Below, one piece after another: positions 32,653-42,616 of a DNA stretch of 62,214 nt (position 1 is the first letter of the stretch; the number at the start of each line of letters is the position of its first letter). This DNA is from Oscillospiraceae bacterium (GTDB lineage Bacteria > Bacillota > Clostridia > Oscillospirales > Ruminococcaceae): contig JAGASN010000001.1 in assembly GCA_017847875.1 (NCBI GenBank), positions 1-62,214 on the forward strand, read 5' to 3'. The notes under the pieces were generated by a model. It did not search any database. It had not been told where the DNA came from and saw only the letters and a program-made list of their open reading frames with translations. The translations under genes and the position numbers were made by a program.

Positions 32653-33256
32653 AAACCCGGTAAAAATCGCCGTTCTTGTTTCCGGCGGCGGAACAAACCT
32701 CCAGGCTCTTATTGATGCGCAAAACAGCGGCATCATCAAAAGCGGAAAAATCGAACTTGTTATTGCAAACAACGCCGGAGCTTATGCTCTTGAAAGAGCC
32801 GCAAAAGCAGGAATCAAAACCGCAACCGTTCTTAAAAAAGAACTCGGCTCCGCCGAGGCTTTTGAACAGAAGATCAAAGACCTTCTTACCGAAAACGGAA
32901 TTGAAATTATCGTTCTTGCGGGCTTTATGGCTATACTCAGCGAAAATTTCACCAGGGATTATCCCAAGCGTATAATCAACGTACATCCCGCACTCATTCC
33001 TTCCTTCTGCGGAAAAGGTTTTTACGGACTTCATGTTCACGAAGCCGCTCTTGCATACGGCGTAAAAGTTACCGGCGCAACGGTTCATTTTGTCAATGAA
33101 ATTCCCGACGGCGGCGAAATCATTATGCAAAAGGCCGTTGCTATCCGCGAAAACGACACCCCCGAAACCCTTCAGAAGCGCGTAATGCGCCTTGCCGAAT
33201 GGAAGATTCTTCCCCTTTCGGTAGAAAAAGTTTGTGCCAAAATAATTTCGGAATAA
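32645..33256 (+). CDS. purN: GAR transformylase PurN
   Basis: A 203-residue folate-dependent enzyme transferring formyl from 10-formyl-THF to glycinamide ribonucleotide. It has the VLVSGGGTNLQALID nucleotide loop, catalytic N112/H114 in NVHPALIPSF and D155 in NEIPDGGEII. The FCGKGFYGLHVHEA loop is typical. I start at ATG 32645, which overlaps the FNT stop and follows AAAAGGGG. The cell uses the folate route (PurN) and not formate-direct PurT, consistent with fhs downstream. Confidence 0.96.
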   Translation: MRENPVKIAVLVSGGGTNLQALIDAQNSGIIKSGKIELVIANNAGAYALERAAKAGIKTATVLKKELGSAEAFEQKIKDLLTENGIEIIVLAGFMAILSENFTRDYPKRIINVHPALIPSFCGKGFYGLHVHEAALAYGVKVTGATVHFVNEIPDGGEIIMQKAVAIRENDTPETLQKRVMRLAEWKILPLSVEKVCAKIISE

Positions 33257-33281
33257 ACATAAAAAAGAGAGGAAAAAGATT

Positions 33282-34001
33282 ATGGACATTTACAAAATCA
33301 ACGACATTGCCGAACTTATCAAAGACAACGCCTATGTTGGCCGCGGAATTGTAATCGGCAAAACCGCCGACGCAAAAAAAGCCGCTGTTGCCTATTTCAT
33401 CATGGGCAGAAGCGCAAACAGCCGCAACCGCGTTTTTGTTGAACGCGACGGCGCACTTTTCACTGAACCTTTTGACGCTTCCAAAGTTCAGGACCCGAGC
33501 CTTATCATCTATGCCGCTCTCCGCGAACTTGGAAACAAACTTATCGTAACCAACGGCGACCAGACCGACACCATTTATAACGGAATCAAATGCGGCGGAA
33601 CTTTTTCCGGAAGCCTTGCAACCCGCGAATTTGAACCGGACGCTCCGAACCTTACTCCCAGAATCAGCGGCATGGCAACTTTTGCAGACGGCGATTTCAC
33701 CTATCAGATGAACATCCTCAAATCCGCCGACGCAGAAGGCACCGCATGCAACAGATATACCTTCGATTATCCCGCACTTCCCGGTCTCGGACATTTCATC
33801 CACACCTATGTTTGCGACGGAAACCCCATTCCCACCTTCCAGGGCGAACCGGAAAGAGTTGCAATCCCGAACTGCATTGATGAATTTACCGAATCCCTTT
33901 GGAACGCACTTAACGAAGACAACAAAATTTCCCTTTACGTTCGCTATGTTGATCTTGCAACCGGCGAAGCAGAAAACAGACTTATCAATAAAAATAAATG
34001 A
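33282..34001 (+). CDS. purO: IMP cyclohydrolase, stand-alone PurO-like
   Basis: A 239-residue protein of the IMP_cyclohyd (PurO-type) family, first known from archaea, which closes the purine ring of FAICAR to give IMP. Recognisable segments are YVGRGIVIGK near the N-terminus, MGRSANSRNRVF, TNGDQTDTIY and TPRISG. It sits directly before a stand-alone AICAR transformylase, replacing the cyclohydrolase domain of bifunctional PurH. GAGAGGAAAAAG precedes the ATG. Confidence 0.9.
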   Translation: MDIYKINDIAELIKDNAYVGRGIVIGKTADAKKAAVAYFIMGRSANSRNRVFVERDGALFTEPFDASKVQDPSLIIYAALRELGNKLIVTNGDQTDTIYNGIKCGGTFSGSLATREFEPDAPNLTPRISGMATFADGDFTYQMNILKSADAEGTACNRYTFDYPALPGLGHFIHTYVCDGNPIPTFQGEPERVAIPNCIDEFTESLWNALNEDNKISLYVRYVDLATGEAENRLINKNK

Positions 34002-34023
34002 TATATAAAGGAGCAAGCGAACG

Positions 34024-35208
34024 ATGAAAGAATTTGAACTTAAATACGGCTGCAACCCCAACCAGAAACCTTCCAGAATCTTTATGGACAACGGTGAAGA
34101 CCTTCCTATCGAGATCCTTAACGGCCGCCCCGGTTTTATCAACTTCCTTGATGCTTTCAACAGCTGGCAGCTTGTTAAAGAACTTAAAGAAGCTCTCGGC
34201 ATGCCCGCAGTAACTTCCTTCAAACACGTAAGCCCCACTTCCGCCGCTGTTGGAATTCCGCTTTCCGAAGACCTCAAAAAAGCCTGCTTTGTTGATGATA
34301 TCGAAGGTCTTGACGAATCTCCTCTTGCCTGCGCTTATGCAAGAGCACGCGGCACCGACAGAATGTGCTCCTTCGGCGACTGGGTTGCACTTTCCGACGT
34401 TTGCGACGTTACCACCGCTCTTATGATCAAACGCGAAGTTTCCGACGGCGTAATCGCTCCCGGTTATGAACCCGAAGCTCTCGAAATCCTTAAATCCAAA
34501 CGCAAAGGCGGATACAACATTGTTAAAATCGACCCCGATTATGTTCCGGAAGTTACCGAACACAAACACGTTTTCGGAATCACTTTTGAACAGGGCAGAA
34601 ACAACTTCAAAATCGACGCCGACCTTCTCAAAAACATCGTAACCGAAAACAAGGATATGCCCGAAAGCGCAGTCCGCGACCTTATCGTTGCTCTTATCAC
34701 CCTTAAATACACCCAGTCCAACTCCGTTTGCTATGCTGTTGACGGACAGGCAATCGGCGTAGGCGCAGGTCAGCAGTCCAGAATCCACTGCACCCGCCTT
34801 GCAGGTACCAAAGCAGACACCTGGTTCCTCCGCCAGCACGAAAAAGTTCTGGGCCTTCCCTTCAAACCCGAACTCGGCAGACCTGACCGCGACAACGTAA
34901 TCGACGGTTACATCAACAAAAACGAAGAAGACGTTTGCGCAGACGGCAACTGGCAGAAATATTTCACCGAACAGCCCGCTCCTCTTACCGATGAAGAAGC
35001 AAAAGCTTTCCTTGCAACCCGCGAAGGAGTTGCTCTTGGTTCCGACGCATTCTTCCCCTTCAGCGACAACATTGAAAGAGCAAAACGCAGCGGCGTAAAA
35101 TATATCGCAGAACCCGGCGGCTCCATTCGTGACGATGCAGTTATCGAATGCTGCAACAAATACGACATGGTAATGGCATTCACCGGAATGCGTCTCTTCC
35201 ACCACTAA
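34024..35208 (+). CDS. purH: AICAR transformylase, stand-alone PurH-type domain
   Basis: A 394-residue protein equal to the AICARFT half of PurH: ELKYGCNPNQKPSRI start, the KHVSPTSAAVG loop (KHNNPCG in bifunctional PurH), ALITLKYTQSNSVCYA, the IGVGAGQQSRIHC motif and DAFFPFSDNIE. It transfers the formyl group of 10-formyl-THF to AICAR. The N-terminal MGS-like cyclohydrolase domain is missing entirely. Start after AAAGGAGC, 22 bases from purO. ZMP, the substrate, is the ligand of the riboswitch upstream. Confidence 0.94.
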   Translation: MKEFELKYGCNPNQKPSRIFMDNGEDLPIEILNGRPGFINFLDAFNSWQLVKELKEALGMPAVTSFKHVSPTSAAVGIPLSEDLKKACFVDDIEGLDESPLACAYARARGTDRMCSFGDWVALSDVCDVTTALMIKREVSDGVIAPGYEPEALEILKSKRKGGYNIVKIDPDYVPEVTEHKHVFGITFEQGRNNFKIDADLLKNIVTENKDMPESAVRDLIVALITLKYTQSNSVCYAVDGQAIGVGAGQQSRIHCTRLAGTKADTWFLRQHEKVLGLPFKPELGRPDRDNVIDGYINKNEEDVCADGNWQKYFTEQPAPLTDEEAKAFLATREGVALGSDAFFPFSDNIERAKRSGVKYIAEPGGSIRDDAVIECCNKYDMVMAFTGMRLFHH

Positions 35209-35242
35209 TTTTTTTAAAATCCGTTAACGGAGGCTTTTATTT

Positions 35243-36514
35243 ATGGAAGTTTTAGTAGTTGGCGGCGGTGGCCGCGAACATGCAATAATCAAAAAAATCA
35301 AGGAAAATAAAGAAGTTTCCAAAATCTATGCACTTCCCGGCAACGGCGGTATCGCCGCCGATGCCGAATGCGTTGCAATCGGCGCAAAGGACATCGACGC
35401 AATCGTTGAATTCGCCGTTGAGCACAAAGTTGACTATGCCGTTGTTGCTCCGGACGATCCTCTTGTTCTCGGTGCGGTCGATGCTCTTGAAGCAAAGGGA
35501 ATCCCCTGCTTCGGACCCAGAGCAAACGCAGCTATCATCGAAGGCAGCAAGGTTTTTTCAAAAGACCTTATGAAAAAATACGGAATTCCCACCGCCGAAT
35601 ACGAAGTTTTCAGCGATATGGAAGCCGCACTCAAATATCTTGAAACCGCACCCATTCCCACCGTTATCAAAGCGGACGGACTTGCTCTCGGAAAAGGCGT
35701 AATCATTGCCGAAACCAGAGAAGCCGCAATGGAAGCAGTTCATTCCATGATGGAGGACAAAGTTTTCGGAAAAAGCGGCGATAACATCGTTATCGAAGAA
35801 TTCCTTACCGGACCGGAAGTTTCCGTTCTTTCCTTCACCGACGGAAAAACCGTTGTTCCGATGATTTCTTCCATGGACCACAAACGCGCCCACGATAACG
35901 ACACCGGACTCAACACCGGCGGAATGGGAACCGTTGCTCCGAACCCTTATTACACCGAAGAAATTGCGAAAGAATGTATGGAAAAGATTTTCCTTCCCAC
36001 CATCAACGCAATGAACGCCGAAGGCAGAACTTTTAAAGGCTGCCTCTATTTCGGACTTATGCTCACCCCCAAAGGCCCGAAGGTTATTGAATATAACTGC
36101 CGCTTCGGCGACCCGGAAACCCAGGTTGTTCTTCCACTTCTCGAAAGCGACCTTCTCACGGTTATGCAGGCCGTTACCGAAGAACGCCTTTCCGAAGTTG
36201 AAGTCAAATTTGCAGACAAAAACGCCTGCTGCGTAATAATGGCTTCCGAAGGTTATCCGGAACATTACGAAAAAGGTTTTGAAATCACCATTCCCGAAGA
36301 GGTTGCGAACAACGTTTACGTTGCCGGTGCAGCTATCAAGGAAGGCAAACTCGTAACTTCCGGCGGAAGAGTTCTGGGCGTTACCGCGGTTGAGGAAACT
36401 CTTCCCGAAGCAATCAAAGCATCTTACGGCCTTGTTGAAAAAATCCATTTTGACAACGCTTTCTACCGCCATGACATAGGCGCACGCGCCCTTGCCGCAA
36501 AGGAGGAAAAATAA
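35243..36514 (+). CDS. purD: GAR synthetase PurD
   Basis: A 423-residue ATP-grasp ligase joining phosphoribosylamine and glycine. It contains the VVGGGGREHAI N-terminus, the ATP-grasp KADGLALGKGV and EEFLTGPEVSVLSF segments, DHKRAHDNDTGLNTGGMG and EYNCRFGDPE. Length normal. The TAACGGAGG ribosome binding site precedes the ATG. Ends with an AAAGGAGG that serves as the ribosome binding site of purL. Confidence 0.97.
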   Translation: MEVLVVGGGGREHAIIKKIKENKEVSKIYALPGNGGIAADAECVAIGAKDIDAIVEFAVEHKVDYAVVAPDDPLVLGAVDALEAKGIPCFGPRANAAIIEGSKVFSKDLMKKYGIPTAEYEVFSDMEAALKYLETAPIPTVIKADGLALGKGVIIAETREAAMEAVHSMMEDKVFGKSGDNIVIEEFLTGPEVSVLSFTDGKTVVPMISSMDHKRAHDNDTGLNTGGMGTVAPNPYYTEEIAKECMEKIFLPTINAMNAEGRTFKGCLYFGLMLTPKGPKVIEYNCRFGDPETQVVLPLLESDLLTVMQAVTEERLSEVEVKFADKNACCVIMASEGYPEHYEKGFEITIPEEVANNVYVAGAAIKEGKLVTSGGRVLGVTAVEETLPEAIKASYGLVEKIHFDNAFYRHDIGARALAAKEEK

Positions 36515-36515
36515 A

Positions 36516-39500
36516 TTGGTATATCGTGTTTTTGTTGAAAAGAAAAAGGAACTTGCAAACGAAGCAAGATCCCTTTTCAATGACGCAGTTACCCTTCTCG
36601 GAATCAAAAATCTTACCGACGTCCGCGTAATTAACCGTTATGATGCGGAAAATATTACTGAGGAACTTTTTGATTACGCGAAGAAAACTGTTTTTTCCGA
36701 ACCCCAGCTCGATATCGTTTCCGATGACGTTGATCTTTCCGGCGCAACCGCTTTTGCGGTTGAATATCTTCCGGGTCAGTTTGACCAGAGGGCAGATTCC
36801 GCCGCACAGTGCATCCAGATAATTTCCCAGGGCGAAAGACCCACCATCAGAACCGCAAAAGTTTATGCCCTTTATGGCGAACTTTCCGATTCTGAAATTG
36901 CGGATATCAAAAAATACGTCATCAACCCCGTTGAAGCAAGAGAAGCCGGTTTTGAAAAACCCGAAACCCTTGCAATTGAATATAACATTCCCACAGAAGT
37001 TGCGACTCTCGAAGGCTTTTGCGAGCTCAAGAGAGAAGAAGTCGAAGCTTTTGTTGAAAAATACGGTCTTGCAATGGACGCCGACGATCTTCAGTTCTGC
37101 CAGGAATATTTCCGCAGCGAAGACCGCGACCCCACCATTACCGAAATCCGCATGATCGATACCTATTGGTCCGACCATTGCCGCCACACAACTTTTAATA
37201 CCACCATCGATTCCGTAAAATTCGAGGACGAACTTCTCCAGAAAGCTTATGACGATTATATTGCGACCAGAGAAGAACTCGGCCGCAAAAAACCGGTTTG
37301 CCTCATGGATATCGGTACTCTTGCGGTAAAATATCTCAAAAAACACGGAAAACTCGATAAACTCGACGAATCCGAAGAAATCAATGCCTGCACCGTTAAA
37401 ATTGAAATTGAAGCCAATGGTAAAAAAGAACCCTGGCTCCTTCTTTTCAAAAACGAGACCCACAACCACCCCACCGAAATTGAGCCTTTCGGCGGCGCGG
37501 CAACCTGTGTCGGCGGCGCTATCCGCGACCCGCTTTCCGGACGTTCCTATGTTTACGGCGCAATGCGTCTTACCGGTGCGGCAGATCCGCTTAAACCGGT
37601 AAGCGAAACCATTAAGGGAAAACTTCCCCAGAGAAAAATCGTCACCACCGCTGCCGCAGGCTATTCTTCCTACGGCAACCAGATCGGTCTTGCAACCGGA
37701 ATCGTTGATGAAATTTATCACGACGGTTATGCGGCAAAACGCATGGAGATCGGCGCGGTAATCGCCGCCGCTCCCCAGGAAAATGTCCGTAGAGAAAGAC
37801 CCTGCCCCGGTGATATCGTAATCCTTCTCGGCGGTGCAACCGGAAGAGACGGCTGCGGCGGCGCAACCGGTTCTTCCAAATCCCATACTGCAAAATCACT
37901 TGAAACCTGCGGCGCGGAAGTTCAGAAAGGTAACGCACCGGAAGAAAGAAAACTCCAGCGCCTTTTCAGAAACTATGAAGCCTGCCGCATGATAAAACGC
38001 TGCAACGACTTCGGCGCAGGCGGCGTTTCCGTTGCAATCGGCGAACTTGCGGACGGTCTTAACATCGACCTCAACGCTGTTCCGAAAAAATATGAAGGTC
38101 TCGACGGTACCGAACTTGCAATTTCCGAATCCCAGGAAAGAATGGCAGTTGTCATCGAAGCCGAAAACCTTGAAAAATTCCTTGCTCTTGCTGAAAAAGA
38201 AAACCTTTCCGCAACAAAGGTTGCAGTCGTAACCGAAGAACCCAGACTCGTTATGAACTGGAACGGAAAAACCATTGTTGACGTAAGCAGAGCCTTCCTC
38301 GATTCCAACGGCGCGGAAAAACACATTGATGTTGTTGCCGCAAAACCCGCCTTTGAACCGAAAAAGGTAACCGGAACTTTCACCGAAAATTATAAGGCTC
38401 TTGCGGGCGACCTTAACGTTTGTTCCAAACGCGGTCTTTCCGAAAGATTTGACTCCACCATCGGCGCCGGCACCGTTCTTATGCCTTTTGGCGGAAAAAA
38501 CCAGATCACTCCTATCCAGGCAATGGTCCAGAAAATTTCCGTTGAGAAAAAGCACACCGACGATTGCTCCTATATGTCCTGGGGTTATAACCCCTTTATC
38601 ACCGAACAGAGCCCTTATCACGGCGCATATCTCGCAGTAGTTGAATCCGCCGCAAAACTTGTTGCAACCGGCGCTTCCTTCGAAGACGTTTATCTCACCT
38701 TCCAGGAATATTTTGAAAAACTCGGAAAGGATTCCAGACGCTGGGGCAAACCCCTTTCCGCACTTCTCGGCGCATTCGAGGCACAGAAAAACCTTGGAAT
38801 CGGCGCAATCGGCGGCAAGGACTCCATGAGCGGAACTTTTGAAGATATCCACGTTCCTCCGACCCTTGTTTCCTTCGCTGTTACCACCGGAAAAGCAAAC
38901 GAAGTTGTTTCCCCCGAATTCAAGGAAGCCGGACACAAAGTTATCGTTCTTAACCCCGAATATGACGAAAACGGTCTTCCGGAAACCGAAAGCCTTCTTG
39001 CAATTTTCGCAAAAGTAACCGAACTCTTCAGAACCGGAAAAGCCGTTGCGGGCTATACTCCCGGCATCGGCGGAATTGCTGAAGCTGTTATGAAGATGTG
39101 CTTTGGTAACTCCATCGGCTTTAAATTCGCCGAAGATGTTACCGTAGAAGAACTCTTTGGCTATTCCTACGGTTCCTTCGTTCTCGAAGTTACCGAAGAC
39201 GTTGAGGGAAGAATCCTCGGTGAAACCACCGAAGAAAAATCCCTCGTTCTCGGCGAAGAAAAACTTTGCCTTTGCGAAATGCTCGATATTTATGAGGGCA
39301 AACTCGAAAGCGTTTTCGCCTGCAATATTCCAAGCAGCAATTCTCCCATGGAGAACTTTAATTACAGCGTAAATGAATGGAAAGCCCCCGCAATAAAGGT
39401 TGCAAAACCCAAGGTTCTTATTCCCGCATTCCCGGGCACAAACTGCGAATTCGACAGCGCAAAAGCTGTTGCCGACGCAGGCGCGGAACCCGAAATTATG

Positions 39501-40202
39501 GTAATCAACAACCTTTCCGCAGAAGGAATCCACAGAAGCATTGAAGCTTTTGCTGAAAAAATCAAGGAATCCCAGATGATCTTCATCCCCGGCGGTTTCT
39601 CCGGCGGCGATGAACCCGATGGCTCCGCAAAATTCATTACCGCTTTCTTCCGCAACGGACTTATCAAGGAAGGCGTAACCGATCTTCTTGATAACCGCGA
39701 AGGTCTTATGTGCGGTATCTGCAACGGCTTCCAGGCTCTTATCAAGCTCGGACTTGTTCCTTACGGAAAAATCATCGATACCGATGAAAATTGCCCGACC
39801 CTTACCTTCAACACCATTGACCGCCACCAGTCCAGAATCGTTCATACCAGAATCGCTTCCAACAAATCCCCGTGGCTTTCTCTTACCAACGTGGGCGACG
39901 TTTATACCGTTCCGATTTCCCACGGCGAAGGAAGATTCCTTGCAAGCGAGGAACTTATCAGAAAACTTGCCGAAAACGGCCAGATCGCGACCCAGTATGT
40001 TGACCTCGATGGCAACGCAACCGGCGACGTTCGCTTTAACCCCAACGATTCCATGTATGCAATCGAGGGTATCACATCTCCGGACGGCAGAGTATTCGGT
40101 AAGATGGGCCATGCGGAGCGTATCGGTTCCAACCTTTACGCAAACGTTCCCGGCGAATATGATATCCGCATGTTTGAAGCGGCAGTTAAATATTTTAAAT
40201 AA
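36516..40202 (+). CDS. purL: FGAM synthase PurL, single-chain with glutaminase domain
   Basis: A 1228-residue protein that fuses the PurS-like N-terminus, the two PurM-like halves and a C-terminal class I glutamine amidotransferase. Visible landmarks are YWSDHCRHTTF, NETHNHPTEIEPFGGAATC, FGAGGVSVAIGELADG and, in the amidotransferase, PAFPGTNCEFDSA, the nucleophile C1069 in CGICNGFQ and SHGEGRF. Most Clostridia have this form or the split PurSQL. I start at the TTG at 36516, because AAAGGAGG ends 9 bases before it. Frames open further upstream lie inside purD. Confidence 0.96.
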   Translation: MVYRVFVEKKKELANEARSLFNDAVTLLGIKNLTDVRVINRYDAENITEELFDYAKKTVFSEPQLDIVSDDVDLSGATAFAVEYLPGQFDQRADSAAQCIQIISQGERPTIRTAKVYALYGELSDSEIADIKKYVINPVEAREAGFEKPETLAIEYNIPTEVATLEGFCELKREEVEAFVEKYGLAMDADDLQFCQEYFRSEDRDPTITEIRMIDTYWSDHCRHTTFNTTIDSVKFEDELLQKAYDDYIATREELGRKKPVCLMDIGTLAVKYLKKHGKLDKLDESEEINACTVKIEIEANGKKEPWLLLFKNETHNHPTEIEPFGGAATCVGGAIRDPLSGRSYVYGAMRLTGAADPLKPVSETIKGKLPQRKIVTTAAAGYSSYGNQIGLATGIVDEIYHDGYAAKRMEIGAVIAAAPQENVRRERPCPGDIVILLGGATGRDGCGGATGSSKSHTAKSLETCGAEVQKGNAPEERKLQRLFRNYEACRMIKRCNDFGAGGVSVAIGELADGLNIDLNAVPKKYEGLDGTELAISESQERMAVVIEAENLEKFLALAEKENLSATKVAVVTEEPRLVMNWNGKTIVDVSRAFLDSNGAEKHIDVVAAKPAFEPKKVTGTFTENYKALAGDLNVCSKRGLSERFDSTIGAGTVLMPFGGKNQITPIQAMVQKISVEKKHTDDCSYMSWGYNPFITEQSPYHGAYLAVVESAAKLVATGASFEDVYLTFQEYFEKLGKDSRRWGKPLSALLGAFEAQKNLGIGAIGGKDSMSGTFEDIHVPPTLVSFAVTTGKANEVVSPEFKEAGHKVIVLNPEYDENGLPETESLLAIFAKVTELFRTGKAVAGYTPGIGGIAEAVMKMCFGNSIGFKFAEDVTVEELFGYSYGSFVLEVTEDVEGRILGETTEEKSLVLGEEKLCLCEMLDIYEGKLESVFACNIPSSNSPMENFNYSVNEWKAPAIKVAKPKVLIPAFPGTNCEFDSAKAVADAGAEPEIMVINNLSAEGIHRSIEAFAEKIKESQMIFIPGGFSGGDEPDGSAKFITAFFRNGLIKEGVTDLLDNREGLMCGICNGFQALIKLGLVPYGKIIDTDENCPTLTFNTIDRHQSRIVHTRIASNKSPWLSLTNVGDVYTVPISHGEGRFLASEELIRKLAENGQIATQYVDLDGNATGDVRFNPNDSMYAIEGITSPDGRVFGKMGHAERIGSNLYANVPGEYDIRMFEAAVKYFK

Positions 40203-40232
40203 CCAATTTTATTTCACAGGAGGATGATACCA

Positions 40233-41909
40233 ATGGAATTCAAAACCGATATTGAGATCGCTCAGGCTTGCGAAATGAAGCCTATCACCGAGATTGCAAA
40301 ACTTGCTCACGTTGATGAGAAGTATCTCGAACAGTACGGTAAATACAAAGCAAAGATCGATCCCAAGCTCCTTGCTGAAACCGACCGCGAAAACGGAAAA
40401 CTTATCCTCGTAACCGCAATTTCTCCTACTCCCGCAGGCGAAGGCAAAACCACCACCACCGTCGGTCTTGCTGACGGTCTTAAACGCATCGGCAAAGACG
40501 TTACCGTTGCTCTCCGTGAACCTTCCCTCGGACCGGTTTTCGGCGTTAAAGGCGGTGCCGCAGGCGGCGGTTATGCACAGGTTGTTCCCATGGAAGATAT
40601 CAACCTCCATTTCACCGGTGACTTCCACGCAATCGGCGCAGCAAACAACCTTCTTGCTGCAATGCTCGATAACCACATCCAGCAGGGCAACTCCCTTGGA
40701 ATCGACGTTCGCAAAATCACCTGGAAACGCTGCGTTGATATGAACGACCGCCAGCTTCGTTTTGTTGTTGACGGCATGGGCGGAAAAGCAAACGGTGTTC
40801 CCCGTGAAGACGGTTTTGATATCACCGTTGCAAGCGAAATTATGGCTGTTCTCTGCCTTTCCAATTCCATCACCGACCTTAAAGAGCGCCTTTCCAGAAT
40901 TATCGTCGGCTATACCTATGACGATAAACCCGTAACCTGCGGACAGCTCAACGCCGCCGGCGCAATGACCGCTCTTCTTAAAGACGCGATCAAACCTAAC
41001 CTTGTTCAGACCCTTGAAGGAACTCCCGCATTCGTTCATGGCGGACCTTTCGCAAACATCGCTCACGGCTGCAACTCCGTAATGGCAACCAAACTTGCTC
41101 TTAAAATGGGCGACTACACCGTTACCGAAGCAGGCTTCGGCGCAGACCTTGGCGCAGAAAAATTCCTCGATATCAAATGCCGTATGGCAGGCCTCACTCC
41201 CGACGCTGTTGTTATCGTAGCAACCATCCGCGCTCTTAAAATGCACGGCGGCCGCGACAAGAAAGAACTTGGTTTTGAAGATCTTGAAGCTCTCGAAAAG
41301 GGTATCCCGAACCTTCTCCGCCACGTTTCCAACATCAAAAACGTATATAAACTTCCCTGCGTAGTTGCAGTAAACCGTTTCCCCACCGATACCGACAACG
41401 AAGTTAACTTCATCATCGAAAAATGCAAAGAACTCGGCGTAAACGTTGTTCTTTCCACCGTTTGGGCAGAAGGCGGAAAAGGCGGCGAAGCTCTTGCAAG
41501 AGAAGTTGTTCGCCTTTGCGAAGAAGAAAAAGGCGATTTCACTTTCTCCTATGGTCTTGATTGCTCCATCGAAGAAAAAATCGAATCCGTTGTTAAAAAA
41601 GTTTACGGCGGCGACGGCATCGTAGTTATGCCGAACGCAAAGAAACAGATCGAACAGCTTACCAAACTCGGTTACAATAACGTTCCCGTCTGCATTGCAA
41701 AAACCCAGTACAGCTTCTCCGATGACCCCACCAAGCTCGGCGCACCGGAAGGCTTTAAAGTAACCATCAAAAACGTCAAGATTTCCGCAGGCGCAGGCTT
41801 TATCGTTGTTCTCACCGGCGATATCCTCACCATGCCCGGTCTTCCGAAAGTTCCCGCGGCGGAAAGAATCGACGTTGACGAAAACGGCAAGATCACCGGT
41901 CTCTTCTAA
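40233..41909 (+). CDS. fhs: Formate-tetrahydrofolate ligase
   Basis: A 558-residue ATP-dependent ligase making 10-formyl-THF from formate and THF. It has the P-loop [10 protein letters not shown] (65-74), [24 protein letters not shown] (read in parts), [12 protein letters not shown] and the [11 protein letters not shown] end. AGGAGG lies 9 bases before ATG 40233; an ATG at 40224 abuts that site. Fhs works in acetogenesis and in purine supply. Its place between purL and rdgB, with a formate channel in the operon, argues for the purine role. Confidence 0.97.
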   Translation: MEFKTDIEIAQACEMKPITEIAKLAHVDEKYLEQYGKYKAKIDPKLLAETDRENGKLILVTAISPTPAGEGKTTTTVGLADGLKRIGKDVTVALREPSLGPVFGVKGGAAGGGYAQVVPMEDINLHFTGDFHAIGAANNLLAAMLDNHIQQGNSLGIDVRKITWKRCVDMNDRQLRFVVDGMGGKANGVPREDGFDITVASEIMAVLCLSNSITDLKERLSRIIVGYTYDDKPVTCGQLNAAGAMTALLKDAIKPNLVQTLEGTPAFVHGGPFANIAHGCNSVMATKLALKMGDYTVTEAGFGADLGAEKFLDIKCRMAGLTPDAVVIVATIRALKMHGGRDKKELGFEDLEALEKGIPNLLRHVSNIKNVYKLPCVVAVNRFPTDTDNEVNFIIEKCKELGVNVVLSTVWAEGGKGGEALAREVVRLCEEEKGDFTFSYGLDCSIEEKIESVVKKVYGGDGIVVMPNAKKQIEQLTKLGYNNVPVCIAKTQYSFSDDPTKLGAPEGFKVTIKNVKISAGAGFIVVLTGDILTMPGLPKVPAAERIDVDENGKITGLF

Positions 41910-41925
41910 TCGGAGTGTCTGAAAT

Positions 41926-42507
41926 ATGAAACTTATTATCGCCTCCAACAACGCCCATAAACTTGTTGAAATGAAAGCGATCCTCGGCGAATACTTCGAC
42001 GAAATCCTTTCTCTCAAGGAAGCGGGCATTGACCACGAAACAATTGAGGACGGAAATTCCTTCCTCGAAAACGCAGAAAAAAAAGCAAGGGAAATTGCCG
42101 AAATTTCCGGTTGCTGCGCAATTGCCGATGACAGCGGAATCTGCGCAGATGCTCTTGATGGAGCTCCGGGAATTTATTCCGCAAGATTTTGCGGACATCA
42201 CGGCGACGACGAAGCAAACAACCGTCTTCTTCTTGAAAAACTTAGGGATAAAGAGAACAAAAAAGCCCATTATACCTGCGCAATCGTTCTTGTTTATCCT
42301 AACGGAAAAACAATTTCCGCCGAAGGTTATCTCCACGGCGAAATAACCGAAAACCGCGCCGGAACAAACGGATTCGGTTATGACCCTTATTTTTATCTTC
42401 CGGAATATGGCTGCACTACAGCGGAACTTGACCCGGAAATAAAAAACAAGATAAGCCACCGCGGAAACGCAATTCGCGCCCTTGTTGAAAAACTTAAAAA
42501 TCAATAA
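41926..42507 (+). CDS. rdgB: XTP/dITP pyrophosphatase (HAM1/RdgB)
   Basis: A 193-residue house-cleaning enzyme that hydrolyses dITP, dXTP and ITP to keep deaminated purines out of nucleic acids. SNNAHKLVEMKAIL, ENAEKKAREIA, AIADDSGICADAL, the ITENRAGTNGFGYDPYF segment and SHRGNAIR are all present. Starts 17 bases after fhs behind CGGAGTG. The terminator at 42515 closes the purine operon. Confidence 0.96.
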   Translation: MKLIIASNNAHKLVEMKAILGEYFDEILSLKEAGIDHETIEDGNSFLENAEKKAREIAEISGCCAIADDSGICADALDGAPGIYSARFCGHHGDDEANNRLLLEKLRDKENKKAHYTCAIVLVYPNGKTISAEGYLHGEITENRAGTNGFGYDPYFYLPEYGCTTAELDPEIKNKISHRGNAIRALVEKLKNQ

Positions 42508-42512
42508 AAATA

Positions 42513-42553
42513 AAAAAAGAAATCCTGCGGCAAAGCCGCGGGATTTCTTTTTT
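42513..42553 (+). terminator. Terminator of the purine operon
   Basis: AAAGAAATCCTGCGGC and GCCGCGGGATTTCTTT pair over 16 positions around an AAA loop and end in TTTTTT. Confidence 0.92.
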
Positions 42554-42556
42554 TAT

Positions 42557-42585
42557 TTGCGTCAAAATATATATTCTGGTATAAT
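42557..42585 (+). promoter_or_regulatory. Promoter of the TRIC-family gene
   Basis: TTGCGT (42557-42562), 17 bases, TATAAT (42580-42585), 32 bases before the TTG start codon. Confidence 0.72.
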
Positions 42586-42616
42586 CAGTAAAGATTACTG
42601 TTTGGGGTGAATTTGG

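Noticed and set aside
37896..40112. 738-codon minus-strand frame inside purL
   Set aside because: Antisense shadow of purL; composition and lack of start signals argue against coding.
40209..42029. 606-codon minus-strand frame opposite fhs
   Set aside because: Shadow of a highly biased gene; no family resemblance and no ribosome binding site.
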